Shown here: one piece after another, positions 41,151 through 54,197 of the stretch
Position numbering within the stretch: the stretch's first letter is position 1
Layout of the letters: each line of letters opens with the position of its first letter
Assembly (NCBI RefSeq): GCF_026339955.1
Contig: NZ_JAPEPW010000001.1
Span: 1,054,001-1,118,000 of the forward strand
Length of the DNA: 64,000 nucleotides
Reading direction: 5' to 3'
Source of the DNA: Streptomyces sp. NBC_01549
Lineage (GTDB): Bacteria > Actinomycetota > Actinomycetes > Streptomycetales > Streptomycetaceae
Translations under genes and position numbers: made by a program
Notes under the pieces: generated by a model
What the model was told of the DNA's origin: nothing
The model's input: only the letters and a program-made list of their open reading frames with translations
The model's database searches: none

Positions 41151-44039
41151 ATGGGCGGCGTGGCACAGACATTCGGTACGCCGTTCATCGGCCGGGACGG
41201 CGAACTCGCCCGGCTCACCGGCGTGCTGGACCGCGCCCGCGAAGGCACCCCCCGCGCCGTCGTGGTCTCCGGAGACGCCGGCGTCGGCAAGACCCGCGTC
41301 CTGACGGAGGCCGCCGCGCACGCCACCCGCACCGGCATGACGGTGCTCACCGGCCACTGCGTGGACCTCGGCGACGTGGGCCTGCCCTATCTGCCGTTCA
41401 CGGAGATCCTCGGCGTGCTCGGAGGGGACGAGCGGTTCACCGCCGCCCTCGCGGCGCACCCGGCGGTAGGCCGCCTGCTGGGCGCGGGCGGCGGTGGAAC
41501 GGACACGGACACCAGCACCCGGCTGCGCCTCTTCGAGGGCGTCGCGGGCCTGCTGGCGGACGCCGCCGACATCACCCCGCTCCTCCTGGTCCTCGAAGAC
41601 CTCCACTGGGCGGACCAGTCCTCAAGAGACCTCCTGCGCTTCCTCCTCAGCCGAGGTGTCCTGCAGAGTCCGACCCCCGGCTCCCCCACCCACCACCTCG
41701 CCCTCTTCGCCTCGTACCGCGCGGACGACCTGCACCGCCGCCACCCCCTGCGCCCCCTGCTCGCCGAGCTGGTCCGGCTCCCCTCCGTGGCCCGGCTCGA
41801 ACTGCGCCCCATGGCGGACGCCGAAGTGGCCCGCCTGGTGCGCGCCCTGCGGACGGACACCCTCTCCGACACCACCGTCCGCCGTATCGTCGACCGCGCC
41901 GAGGGCAACGCCTTCTACGCGGAGGAGCTTCTCGCCGCGCTGCCTGGCGACCTCGACCCGGCGGCGGTCGCCGGGCGGCGCGTCGAGCACGACCTGCTGC
42001 GTGACGCCGTACAACTGCCGGAGGACGAGCTGGAGTCGGCGCTGCGGGAGGCCGTGGGACGGCAGCTGCTGGTCCCCGGCGAGGACGCCACGTACTCCTT
42101 CCGGCACGCCCTCGCCCGTGAGGCCGTCTACACCGATCTGCTGCCCGGCGAGCGGGTCCGGCTGCACGGCGCGTTCGCCAAGCTCCTCGCCGGGCGCGGT
42201 CATACGGCGAAGAGCGCGGCCGAGCGCGCCCACCACTCGCGGGAGAGCCACGACCTCGCGGACGCGCTGACCGCCTCGCTGGAAGCGGCCGACCACGCCC
42301 AGCGGGTCGGCGCACCGGCCGAGGAGCTGCACCACGTGGAGGCCGCGCTCGAACTGTGGCCGGCGGTGGACCCCGGCGCCCGCCCCCGGGACGGCGACCC
42401 GGTGACGCTCACCCTGCGCGCCTCCGCGGCCGCCGCGCACGCCGGACAGACCCACCGGGCGGTCTCCCTCACCCGCGCCGCACTCGCCAGGGCGGGTTCG
42501 GACGCGGACTCGGAGCTCGCCGCCCGCGTCCGCTACACCCTCGCGGGCAATCTGATGCGCGTCGACAGTCTGAAGGCCGCCTTCACCTACAGCAGCGAGG
42601 CACTGGCCATGATCCCGGCCGAGCCCCCGTCGTACACCTGGGTGTGGGCGGCGGCCACCCATGTCATGGCCGCTCGGTACATGGGCCACGACGAGGACGC
42701 CGAACGCGTCGCCCGGCAGGCGCTGCACACCGCTGAGGAGCTCCGACTCGCCGACGCCCAGGCCGACTTGATCATCTCTCTGGTCGGTCTCGAAGACCGC
42801 AACCGGCGTACGGCCGAGGGCCGGGAGCGGCTTCGGCGCGCCCGTGACCTGGCCCGGGGCGCCGGCAATGTCTCCGTCGAGATGCGCGCGCTGTTCAACC
42901 TCGCCATCGGGGCTTACGAGTCCGGGGCTCTGGACGAGTGCCTGACCTGGCTCGCCGAGGGACTCGAGCGGGCGAACCGCTCCGGGCTCGCCTCCTCCCC
43001 GTACGCGCTGGAGCTGCGCTACCTGCAGTCCCTGATCCTCTACACCCTCGGCCGCTGGGACGAGTGTGCGCGGGCGGCCGCCGTCGACGCCGAACGGCTG
43101 CCACCGGCAGGCGGCTTCGCCGTCGGGCCCGCGTTGTACGTATCCCTGGCGCGCGGCGAGGAAGGGGCCACCGAGCGGGCCCGCGCTCTGCTCGGCGGGC
43201 CGTTCGACTGGATGGCCACGCTCGTCGCGGGCATCGTGCTGGCCGACGCCGCCGCCCTGCGCGGCGACCCCGAGGGCGCCGTGGCCTCCGTGCGGACGAC
43301 ACTCGCGGCGCTCAGCGAGGGCTCCGGCAGCGGGCGGCCCGACATCGGTGTGCGGCTCGCGGCGCTGGCTCTGTCGGCGGTCGCGGACGCCGCCGTCGAG
43401 CTGCGTACGAACGGCGACGGTGCGGGCGCCCTGCGCTGGGCGGACATCGCGACCGAGCTGGTGGAGGTGGCCCGGAGTACGGCCGCCAAGGGGGAGGACG
43501 GGTCGCGGCAGGGACCGGAGGGGCTGGCCTGGCTCGCCCGCGCCGAGGCGGAGTGGCTGCGCGCGCGCTCGGGTCCCGATGTGGCCGCCTGGGAGCGGGC
43601 CGTCGCCGCGTTCGACTACGGCGATCCCTATGAACTGGCCCGCAGCGAAAGGCGGTTGGCCGAGGCGCTGCTCGTGGCGGACCGTCGGGAGGAGGCCGCC
43701 GAGCGGGCCCGCGCGGCGCGCGACACCGCCGTCCGGCTCGGCGCCGTACCGCTGCGCGAGGAGCTGGACACCCTGATCCGGCGCGGTCGTCTCGCCGACG
43801 CGCCGTCCGCCGCGGACCGTGTCCCGGCACTGACCGCCCGCGAGAGCGACGTGCTGCGGCTGCTGGCGCGTGGCCGCACCAATCGTCAGATCGGCGAGGA
43901 GCTGTTCATCACCGGGAAGACGGCGAGCGTGCACGTCTCCAACATCCTCGCCAAGCTGGGCGCCGCGGGCCGCACGGAGGCCGTGGCCATCGCCTACCGG
44001 GAGGGGCTGGTAGAGCCGCCCCCGAACACCCGCGCATGA
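41151..44039 (+). CDS. LAL-type LuxR regulator (AAA ATPase, helical repeats, LuxR HTH)
   Basis: This regulator of about 962 residues has an N-terminal ATPase (FIGRDGELARL, Walker A SGDAGVGKTR, Walker B LLLVLEDLHWAD), a middle region of helical TPR-like repeats (about 300-880) and a C-terminal LuxR helix-turn-helix (LTARESDVLRLLARGRTNRQ then IGEELFITGKTASVHVSN). LAL proteins activate sugar-use or antibiotic genes after nucleotide and effector binding. A GTG at 41160 with AGGA eight bases upstream is an equally good start. It resembles the second LAL gene at 56766-59849. Confidence 0.9.
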   Translation: MGGVAQTFGTPFIGRDGELARLTGVLDRAREGTPRAVVVSGDAGVGKTRVLTEAAAHATRTGMTVLTGHCVDLGDVGLPYLPFTEILGVLGGDERFTAALAAHPAVGRLLGAGGGGTDTDTSTRLRLFEGVAGLLADAADITPLLLVLEDLHWADQSSRDLLRFLLSRGVLQSPTPGSPTHHLALFASYRADDLHRRHPLRPLLAELVRLPSVARLELRPMADAEVARLVRALRTDTLSDTTVRRIVDRAEGNAFYAEELLAALPGDLDPAAVAGRRVEHDLLRDAVQLPEDELESALREAVGRQLLVPGEDATYSFRHALAREAVYTDLLPGERVRLHGAFAKLLAGRGHTAKSAAERAHHSRESHDLADALTASLEAADHAQRVGAPAEELHHVEAALELWPAVDPGARPRDGDPVTLTLRASAAAAHAGQTHRAVSLTRAALARAGSDADSELAARVRYTLAGNLMRVDSLKAAFTYSSEALAMIPAEPPSYTWVWAAATHVMAARYMGHDEDAERVARQALHTAEELRLADAQADLIISLVGLEDRNRRTAEGRERLRRARDLARGAGNVSVEMRALFNLAIGAYESGALDECLTWLAEGLERANRSGLASSPYALELRYLQSLILYTLGRWDECARAAAVDAERLPPAGGFAVGPALYVSLARGEEGATERARALLGGPFDWMATLVAGIVLADAAALRGDPEGAVASVRTTLAALSEGSGSGRPDIGVRLAALALSAVADAAVELRTNGDGAGALRWADIATELVEVARSTAAKGEDGSRQGPEGLAWLARAEAEWLRARSGPDVAAWERAVAAFDYGDPYELARSERRLAEALLVADRREEAAERARAARDTAVRLGAVPLREELDTLIRRGRLADAPSAADRVPALTARESDVLRLLARGRTNRQIGEELFITGKTASVHVSNILAKLGAAGRTEAVAIAYREGLVEPPPNTRA

Positions 44040-44042
44040 CGA

Positions 44043-44071
44043 GGGCCCGGTCACCCCAGGTGACCGGGCCC
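44043..44071. terminator. Bidirectional terminator between LAL gene and serA
   Basis: GGGCCCGGTCACC-CCA-GGTGACCGGGCCC is a perfect 13-bp stem directly after the LAL stop and 20 bases after the serA stop on the other strand. Confidence 0.85.
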
Positions 44072-44091
44072 CAGCCTTCGTACAGCGAACG

Positions 44092-45681
44092 TCAGACGAG
44101 GTTCACCGAGCGCGCCGAGGTGGCGCCGATCTCCTCGGCCACGTCGCCCAGCACGTTCTGCGGGACCGTGTCGTCCACGGTGAGGACCGCGAGGGCCTCG
44201 CCGCCGGCGGCGGCGCGCGCGACCTGCATGCCGGCGATGTTGATGCCCGCCTCGCCGAGGATGCGGCCGACGGTGCCGACGACGCCGGGACGGTCCTCGT
44301 AGCTCAGCACGACCATGTGGTCGGCGAGCGCGAGGTCCACGTCGTACTCGCCGACGGCGACGATCTTCTGCAGGTGCTTGGGGCCGGCCAGCGTGCCGGA
44401 GACCGAGACCTCCTGGCCGTCGCCGAGCGTGCCGCGCACGGTGACGACGTTGCGGTGGTCCGGGGACTCGCTCGACGTGGTCAGGCGAACCTCGACGCCA
44501 CGCTCCTGCGCGAACAGCGGGGCGTTGACGTACGACACCGTCTCGTCGACGACGTCCTCGAACACGCCCTTGAGCGCGGAGAGTTCGAGCACCTTGACGT
44601 CGTGCTGGGTGATCTCTCCGTACACCTCGACGTCGAGGCGGACCGCGACCTCGCCCGCGAGGGCGGTGAAGATGCGGCCGAGCTTCTCGGCGAGCGGCAG
44701 ACCGGGCTTGACGTCCTCGGCGATGACACCGCCCTGCACGTTCACCGCGTCCGGGACGAGCTCACCGGCGAGGGCCAGGCGTACCGAGCGGGCGACGGAG
44801 ACACCGGCCTTCTCCTGCGCCTCGTCCGTGGAGGCGCCGAGGTGCGGGGTGCAGACGACCTGGTCGAGCTCGAAGAGCGGGGAGTCCGTGCAGGGCTCCT
44901 TCGTGTACACGTCGAGGCCGGCGCCGGCGACGCGGCCCTCCTTGAGCGCCGAGTACAGCGCCTCCTCGTCGACGATCCCGCCGCGCGCGGCGTTGACGAT
45001 CCGCACCGACGGCTTGACCTTGTGCAGCGCCTCGTCGCCGATGAGACCGACCGTCTCGGGGGTCTTGGGCAGGTGCACGGTGATGAAGTCCGAGACCTCG
45101 AGCAGCTCGTCGAGGGAGAGGACCTTGACGCCCATCTGCGCGGCCCGGGCAGGCTGGACGTAGGGGTCGTAGGCGACGACCTTCATACCGAACGCGGACA
45201 TGCGCTGGGCGACCAGCGCGCCGATGCGGCCGAGGCCGACGACACCGAGGGTCTTCTCGGCGAGCTCGACGCCGGTGTACTTCGAGCGCTTCCACTCGCC
45301 GTTCTTCAGCGCGGAGTTGGCCTGCGGGATGTGGCGCGCGGTGGCGAGGAGAAGGCCGCAGGCCAGCTCGGCCGCGGTCACGATGTTCGAGGTGGGAGCG
45401 TTGACGACCATCACGCCGGCCTTGGTGGCGGCGGAGACGTCGACGTTGTCCAGGCCGACGCCGGCTCGCGCGACGACCTTGAGCTTCTTCGCGGCGGCGA
45501 CGGCCTCCGCGTCGACCTTGGTGGCCGAACGGATCAGGATCGCGTCGACGTCGGCGATCGCGGGCAGCAGCTCGGCGCGGTCCGCGCCGTTCGTGTGCCG
45601 GATCTCGAAGTCCGGGCCCAGGGCTTCGACGGTCGCGGGCGACAGCTCTTCAGCGATGAGTACGACAGGTTTCGAGCTCAC
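44092..45681 (-). CDS. serA: D-3-phosphoglycerate dehydrogenase
   Basis: This 529-residue enzyme catalyses the first step of serine synthesis. It has the substrate/NAD domain with GVGLDNVDVSAATKAGVMV and the nucleotide motif GLGRIGALVA, the catalytic Arg in VNAARGGIVDE, and the His in CTPHLGASTDEAQEKAG. The actinobacterial ASB (allosteric) domain (about 320-450) and a C-terminal ACT domain with VLSYEDRPGVVGTVGRILGE follow, giving feedback by serine. The GTG at 45679-45681 has AGGA seven bases upstream; another GTG lies four codons earlier. It reads in the same direction as ilvBNC but behind a terminator and a 327-base gap. Confidence 0.95.
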   Translation of the reverse strand: MSSKPVVLIAEELSPATVEALGPDFEIRHTNGADRAELLPAIADVDAILIRSATKVDAEAVAAAKKLKVVARAGVGLDNVDVSAATKAGVMVVNAPTSNIVTAAELACGLLLATARHIPQANSALKNGEWKRSKYTGVELAEKTLGVVGLGRIGALVAQRMSAFGMKVVAYDPYVQPARAAQMGVKVLSLDELLEVSDFITVHLPKTPETVGLIGDEALHKVKPSVRIVNAARGGIVDEEALYSALKEGRVAGAGLDVYTKEPCTDSPLFELDQVVCTPHLGASTDEAQEKAGVSVARSVRLALAGELVPDAVNVQGGVIAEDVKPGLPLAEKLGRIFTALAGEVAVRLDVEVYGEITQHDVKVLELSALKGVFEDVVDETVSYVNAPLFAQERGVEVRLTTSSESPDHRNVVTVRGTLGDGQEVSVSGTLAGPKHLQKIVAVGEYDVDLALADHMVVLSYEDRPGVVGTVGRILGEAGINIAGMQVARAAAGGEALAVLTVDDTVPQNVLGDVAEEIGATSARSVNLV

Positions 45682-46008
45682 GTGAGTCCTCACAAGTCCA
45701 ATGCGGACGGCCGTCCCGACGGCCGCAGGCGGTGGAGGGTTGTCGCGGCCTCGGGGAAGTTCCGGGCGGCGTGGGGCGCGCCTTCACTTCTTCGGGGTCG
45801 CTTGAGCCGCGTGGAAGACGCACGACGCTGTGGGCCTGACGCGTTTGTTGTGCAGCAGTGTAGTGCCGCTACGGGGGCCTTCTTGCGCCTCCGTGGAAGG
45901 ATCACCCGTCCGTGGCTGGACGGGGTGGACAACGTCGCGCTCACGGGCGTTACCCAGGGTTGACCGAAGGGGCCGGAGCGGATGCTCCGGCCCCTTCGGC
46001 CGTACGGC
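45682..46008. other. serA upstream region and ilvC end
   Basis: This gap holds the ilvC terminator (45964-45999) and, on the minus strand, a serA leader of some 170 bases. A TACACT hexamer at 45861-45856 could be a -10 element, but no good -35 lies at 17 bases. No leader peptide was found. Confidence 0.4.
45964..45999 (-). terminator. Terminator of the ilvBNC operon
   Basis: CCGAAGGGGCCGGAGC and GCTCCGGCCCCTTCGG form a perfect 16-bp stem with a GGAT loop, nine bases after the ilvC stop codon. No T tract follows, as is common in this genus. Confidence 0.85.
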
Positions 46009-49537
<3,529 letters not shown>

Positions 49538-49600
49538 CGGCATTCTCTTCTCGATGCTGAGGGTTTTTGCGAGTTTTGTGCGGTGTACGACTGGTGCCTG

Positions 49601-49640
49601 TGCAACAAAAAACCCCTCGTGCCGTGAGGCAAGCGAGGGG
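49601..49640 (-). terminator. ilvB attenuator hairpin
   Basis: On the minus strand CCCCTCG (49640-49634 side) pairs with CGAGGGG (49619-49613 side), with an additional GCC/GGC pair in the loop, and is followed by TTTTTTGTTG. It lies between the leader peptide stop and ilvB, the classical place for an attenuator. Confidence 0.85.
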
Positions 49641-49694
49641 AGCGCGCCGGGTGCGGTCGCTGGGTGTTCCGGGTCGGTCCGGTGGTCACCAGCT

Positions 49695-49736
49695 TCAGCC
49701 GACGCGCTTTCCAAGTACGAGAATTCGGGTGCGCAT
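49695..49736 (-). CDS. ilvB leader peptide
   Basis: A 13-residue peptide, [13 protein letters not shown], starts at ATG 49734-49736 with a strong GGGGGAGGG upstream. It contains Ile-Leu-Val-Leu in a row, the amino acids that the operon makes. Ribosome stalling at these codons when charged tRNA is short should prevent the downstream terminator from forming. Leader peptides of this kind are known for ilvB in Streptomyces and corynebacteria. Confidence 0.85.
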   Translation of the reverse strand: MRTRILVLGKRVG

Positions 49737-49769
49737 GGCATTGACCCTCCCCCCGGCACGCACTGACTG

Positions 49770-52700
49770 TCAAGTGGGTGGGACGGGAGTCTCATTATGT
49801 GAGCGGAGGGTCGTACCGCTCCCGAAAACTGCCGGCACACCACCCGTATACACCCCCGCGCCGCCGCCCGCGAACGCGGGCTCGGCCGGGCCGTGCGGCA
49901 CCGGGTAGTAGCCGCAGGACAGCGCCCTGCGCAGCCGGTACTCGTCGAGCGGCCCGGAGAAGGCCACGCCCTGTCCGTGTGTGCAGCCCATCGCGCGCAG
50001 GGCGACGACCTGCTCGGGCAGGTCCACGCCGTCGGCGACCGACTGCAGCCCCAGGTCGGTGGCGATCCGCAGCAGGCCGCTGGTGATTTTGTGCAGCCGG
50101 GCGGACTCGACGACGCCCTCGACGAGGCTCCGGTCGAGCTTCAGTACGTCGACGGGCAGTCTCCTGAGCGCCGTGATGGCCGCGTAGCCGCTGCCGAATC
50201 CGTCCAGGGCGATCCGGACGCCGAGCCGCCTGAGAGCGTTCAGCCGCCGCTCCAGCTCATCCAGGGACACCCGGGGGTCGGTGTCGGCCAGCTCGACGAG
50301 CAGGGCGCTGGAGGCGAGCCCGTGCCGGGTCAGCAGGGCCTCCACGGAGCCGAGAGGCATCGAGCGGTCCAGCAGACGCCGGGCACTCATCCGCACGGCG
50401 ACGGGCACGGTGACACCCACGGCGGCCCGCTCGGCGGCCTGCTCGACCGCCTCCTCGAGCATCCAGCGGCCCAGCTCGGCGGTCTTGTCACTGTCCTCGG
50501 CCACCCGCAGGAACTCGGCGGGCGTGAAGAGCACCCCTTGGGAGGAGCGCCAGCGGGCCTGGGCGGTGACCGTCGCGATCCGGCCATTCCCGAGGCAGAC
50601 CACGGGCTGGTGGAGCAGCGCGAACTCGCCGTCCTGGAGGGCGGAGCGCAGCCTGGTGGCCAGCTCCGCCTTCCGTACGACGTCCTGCTGCATCTGGGGC
50701 GCGTACAGCTCGACGCGGCCCTTTCCGGCCGCCTTGGCGCGGTACATGGCGAGGTCGGCGTTGCGCAGCAACTCCCCCGCGCCCAGGCCGGGTTCGGCGA
50801 ATCCGACGCCGATGGACGCGGCGACCCGGACATCGTTGCCGTCGATGGCGTACGGCTGGGAGAGCTTGATCCGCAGCCGGTCGGCGAGCTCCAGGATCTG
50901 CTGCTCGCGCGCGCCGCGGTCGCGGCTGCCGTCGCCGAGGATGAGCGCCGCGAACTCATCGCCGCCGAGGCGGGCGGCGGTGTCGCCCTGCCGCACCGAC
51001 TCCTGCAGTCTGCGGGCGGCCTGGACGAGGAGCTCGTCGCCGGCCTGGTGCCCGATCGTGTCGTTGACGGCCTTGAAGCCGTCGAGGTCGATGAAGAGGA
51101 CGGCCGTGCCGCGCAGGGCGGCGCCGCGGTCGGTGGAGCGGCGGCCGGACAGGGCCTGCTGGACGCGCCGGGTGAACAGCGCGCGGTTGGGCAGGTCGGT
51201 GAGCGGATCGTGCTCGGCGTTGTGCTGCAGCTGCGCCTGCAGCCGGACCCGCTCGGTCACGTCACGGCTGTTGAAGATGAGGCCGCCGTGGTGTCGGTTG
51301 ACGGTGGACTCCACATTGAGCCAGCCGCCGTCGCCGGACTTGAAGCGGCACTCGATGCGGGTGGTGGGCTCCTCCAGGTGACTGGCGGCCAGGAAGCGGC
51401 GCACCTCGTGCACCACACAGCCGAGGTCCTCGGGGTGGATGAGGGAGGCGAGCTCGGAGCCGACGAGCTCCTCGGCGTTGCGGCCGTAGACTCCCGCGGC
51501 GGCCGGGCTGACGTACCGCAGGATGCCGTTCGGTGCGGCGATCATGATGACGTCGCTGGAGCCCTGCACCAGGGAGCGGAAGTGGCTCTCCTGCTGGGCC
51601 AGCTCCTGGGTGAGGGTGATGTTGTCGAGCAGCATGATGCCCTGGCGCACCACGAGGGCGAGTACGACGAGCCCGGCGGTGATGAGCACGACGCGGTCGA
51701 CGCTGCGGCCGTTCATGACGTTGTACAGGATGCCCAGCGTGCAGACGGCGGCGGCCAGGTAGGGCGTGAGCGCGGCCAGTGATCCGGCGATCGGACGGGT
51801 GGCCGGGTACCGGTCGCGGCCTCCGTCCTGGGGCTCCTGGGGCTCCTGGGGTCCCTGAGGGATCCCCGGTCCGCCCTGGCGCCCCCCTTGCCGCTCCTCG
51901 GGCCGCCCTGCCTGCCGGGGCCCCGGGATGTGCTCGTGCACCACGCGCGCGTGCCTGTCCCTACGGGGCTCCTCCGCGCCGTGCCCGACGGCGTCCGGCT
52001 GCCCGTGCCGGGGACCGACCCAGGGGGCGTACGCGAGGAGCAGTGAGCCGGCGAACCAGCCCGCGTCGAGGAGCTGCCCGGAGTGGTAGTTGTTGTGCAG
52101 GAGGGGCGAGGTGAACAGGGCGTCGCACATCACGGTCAGGGCGAGCGCGCCGATCGCGGTGTTCACCGCGGAGCGGTTCACCGACGAGCGCCTGAAGTGC
52201 AGCGCGAGCACCATGCTGACCAGGGCGATGTCGAGCAGCGGGTACGCCAGCGAGAGCGCGGTGTGCGCGACGCTCGGCCCGTCGAACTTCGCCGCCTGGG
52301 CGAGCGCGAGACTCCAGGACAGCGTGAGCAGGGATCCGCCGATCAGCCAGGAGTCGAGCGCCAGGCAGATCCAACCTGCCTTGGTCACGGGCCTCTTGGC
52401 TAGCACGAGCAGTCCTACGATGGCGGGCGGAGCGAAGCAGAGGAAGAAGAGATCGGCGCAGCTGGGGCTCGGGACCTGGCGGTCGAGGACGACCTCGTAC
52501 CACCCCCAGACTCCGTTGCCCAGCGAGGCCATGGCCGAGGAGAGCGCGAACAGCAGCCACGCGGGTCGAAAGCGGCTGCGGCGGCTGCGGGCGTAGCGGA
52601 AGCAGGAGACCGCCGCGGTGCCCGCGGCGGCGCTCAGCCCGAAGTCGCCCATGAACTGCGCGAGGCTCGCAGAGCCCCAGCCGAGTGCGGAACCGACGGC

Positions 52701-52982
52701 GTATCCCGCGCACACCAGGGCCAGCACGAGTTGCGGAATCAGGCCCGTCCCACCGCCGAACATCGACCGCCGGGACAGCAGCGCCCCGGGGGAACTCACC
52801 GGGCCCACCCGGTCCGCGCGGGGTCCCGCTGGCCCATGTGCGCGGGGTGCGCATGCCTTCTGCGGGCGCTGTGCCTGCGCTGGTGATGGCCACCGTGACC
52901 ACCATGACAGCCGTGGCCGCGTCTGCGCGTGGCCGCGCGCCAGGGTCGTCGGCGGCCCCGCCGCGTCGGATCGTTGGTCCAT
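49770..52982 (-). CDS. cdgC: Membrane GGDEF-EAL protein, CdgC-like diguanylate cyclase
   Basis: This protein of about 1070 residues has some ten membrane helices in its N-terminal half, a PAS domain (about 465-590: [19 protein letters not shown]), a GGDEF domain ([12 protein letters not shown]; intact [10 protein letters not shown] with GGDEF at about 673-677) and an EAL domain (about 770-1020). The EAL motif is replaced by TAQ at 806-808, DDFG reads DGFG, and VAEG reads VADG, so phosphodiesterase activity is unlikely and the protein should make cyclic di-GMP. Position beside ilvB matches cdgC in S. coelicolor, a regulator of development. The first 100 residues are Arg/Pro-rich and the start is uncertain; a GTG at 53087 is also possible. 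Confidence 0.88.
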   Translation of the reverse strand: MDQRSDAAGPPTTLARGHAQTRPRLSWWSRWPSPAQAQRPQKACAPRAHGPAGPRADRVGPVSSPGALLSRRSMFGGGTGLIPQLVLALVCAGYAVGSALGWGSASLAQFMGDFGLSAAAGTAAVSCFRYARSRRSRFRPAWLLFALSSAMASLGNGVWGWYEVVLDRQVPSPSCADLFFLCFAPPAIVGLLVLAKRPVTKAGWICLALDSWLIGGSLLTLSWSLALAQAAKFDGPSVAHTALSLAYPLLDIALVSMVLALHFRRSSVNRSAVNTAIGALALTVMCDALFTSPLLHNNYHSGQLLDAGWFAGSLLLAYAPWVGPRHGQPDAVGHGAEEPRRDRHARVVHEHIPGPRQAGRPEERQGGRQGGPGIPQGPQEPQEPQDGGRDRYPATRPIAGSLAALTPYLAAAVCTLGILYNVMNGRSVDRVVLITAGLVVLALVVRQGIMLLDNITLTQELAQQESHFRSLVQGSSDVIMIAAPNGILRYVSPAAAGVYGRNAEELVGSELASLIHPEDLGCVVHEVRRFLAASHLEEPTTRIECRFKSGDGGWLNVESTVNRHHGGLIFNSRDVTERVRLQAQLQHNAEHDPLTDLPNRALFTRRVQQALSGRRSTDRGAALRGTAVLFIDLDGFKAVNDTIGHQAGDELLVQAARRLQESVRQGDTAARLGGDEFAALILGDGSRDRGAREQQILELADRLRIKLSQPYAIDGNDVRVAASIGVGFAEPGLGAGELLRNADLAMYRAKAAGKGRVELYAPQMQQDVVRKAELATRLRSALQDGEFALLHQPVVCLGNGRIATVTAQARWRSSQGVLFTPAEFLRVAEDSDKTAELGRWMLEEAVEQAAERAAVGVTVPVAVRMSARRLLDRSMPLGSVEALLTRHGLASSALLVELADTDPRVSLDELERRLNALRRLGVRIALDGFGSGYAAITALRRLPVDVLKLDRSLVEGVVESARLHKITSGLLRIATDLGLQSVADGVDLPEQVVALRAMGCTHGQGVAFSGPLDEYRLRRALSCGYYPVPHGPAEPAFAGGGAGVYTGGVPAVFGSGTTLRSHNETPVPPT

Positions 52983-53179
52983 AGGCCGTGCATCGCCCGT
53001 CGCCCCCCTCGCAGTCCGAATGTCCATCCCCGGCGCCGAACGGTGCGCGGCGCAGCCCCTGTCGGGACGATACACCAGTCTCGTCACTCAGGGACATAGT
53101 TCCTCTACGCTCCGTGACGATCAGCGGCGGCACGGACACCACCCGCATTCGATGGACTGCGGAGGGTGCCCGAAGTCGG

Positions 53180-54121
53180 CTATGCGCCCGTCGTAAGGAC
53201 CACGTTGCCCAGGGGCTCTCGGTTCACGAAACGATTCAACTGCGCGACCAGAAGCCGCTTGGCGCGCGGCAGGAACGCGGAGGTGGGGCCGCCGACATGG
53301 GGGCTGATGAGCACGCCGGGCGCCTGCCACAAGGGATGTCCCTGGGGCAACGGCTCCGGGTCGGTGACGTCGAGGGCCGCGGTGAGGCGCCCGCTGTCGA
53401 GCTCGGCGAGCAGCGCCTTGGTGTCGACGACGGCCCCGCGGGCGACGTTCACCAGCAGCGCTCCGTCCTTCATCCGGGCCAGGAATTCGGCGTTCACCAC
53501 GCCCCGTGTGCTGTCGGTGAGGGGCGTGGCGAGCACCACGATGTCGGCCTCGGGGAGCAGTGCGGGAAGTTCCGTGAGTGGGTGCACCGGACCGCGCGCC
53601 GTGGTGCGCTCGGAGCGCGCGACGCGCGCCACCCGCTCCACCTCGAAGGGCGCGAGCCGGTCCTCGATCGCGGACCCGATCGACCCGTAGCCCACGATCA
53701 GTACGGACTTGTCGGCCAGCGCCGGATGGAAGCCGGAGCGCCACTCCCCCTTGTCCTGCGCCCGTACGAACTCGGGGACGCCCCGCAGCGACGCGAGGAT
53801 CAGTGTGAGCGCGAGCTCGGCGGTGCTCGCCTCGTGCACTCCCCGGGCGTTGCACAACTGCACGCCCGGGGCCAGGGGCCGCACACTCGACAGGACGTGG
53901 TCGACCCCGGCGGAGAGCGTCTGCACGACCCGCAGCGAGGTCATTTCGGCCAGCGGCCGCTGACCGACGCCTGGCCCCTTCATATAGGGGACGACGTAGA
54001 ACTCGCAGTGCGCGGGATCCGCGGGAAACTCCTGGTCGCCGTCCCAGAAGCGATAGCTGAGGCTCTCGGGGAGACCCTCGATCTCGTCGGCGTGAAAGGG
54101 AAGCCACACATCGGAAGTCAT
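53180..54121 (-). CDS. D-isomer-specific 2-hydroxyacid dehydrogenase
   Basis: This 313-residue NAD(P)-dependent oxidoreductase shows the nucleotide motif VLIVGYGSIGSAIEDRLAPF, the catalytic Arg in VNVARGAVVD, the Glu in DVTDPEPLPQGHPLW and the His in LISPHVGGPTSAF. These place it with glyoxylate/hydroxypyruvate reductase-like members; no ACT domain is present, so it is not a second SerA. Substrate unknown. It has its own promoter region facing the aldo/keto reductase. Confidence 0.92.
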   Translation of the reverse strand: MTSDVWLPFHADEIEGLPESLSYRFWDGDQEFPADPAHCEFYVVPYMKGPGVGQRPLAEMTSLRVVQTLSAGVDHVLSSVRPLAPGVQLCNARGVHEASTAELALTLILASLRGVPEFVRAQDKGEWRSGFHPALADKSVLIVGYGSIGSAIEDRLAPFEVERVARVARSERTTARGPVHPLTELPALLPEADIVVLATPLTDSTRGVVNAEFLARMKDGALLVNVARGAVVDTKALLAELDSGRLTAALDVTDPEPLPQGHPLWQAPGVLISPHVGGPTSAFLPRAKRLLVAQLNRFVNREPLGNVVLTTGA

Positions 54122-54197
54122 GGTCAGGAGGCTATGCCAGGTACCTGGCCGCGCAGAGGTTAGGTTGGGGTGCCGGAAAGAGGAGGGTCAGGGCCAG

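Noticed and set aside
38640..41606. A 988-codon open frame on the minus strand reaching through the DHA2 transporter gene
   Set aside because: Only its last 195 codons encode a TetR protein; the rest is antisense to a clear membrane transporter and has the low-complexity Gly/Asp/Arg composition of high-GC shadow frames.
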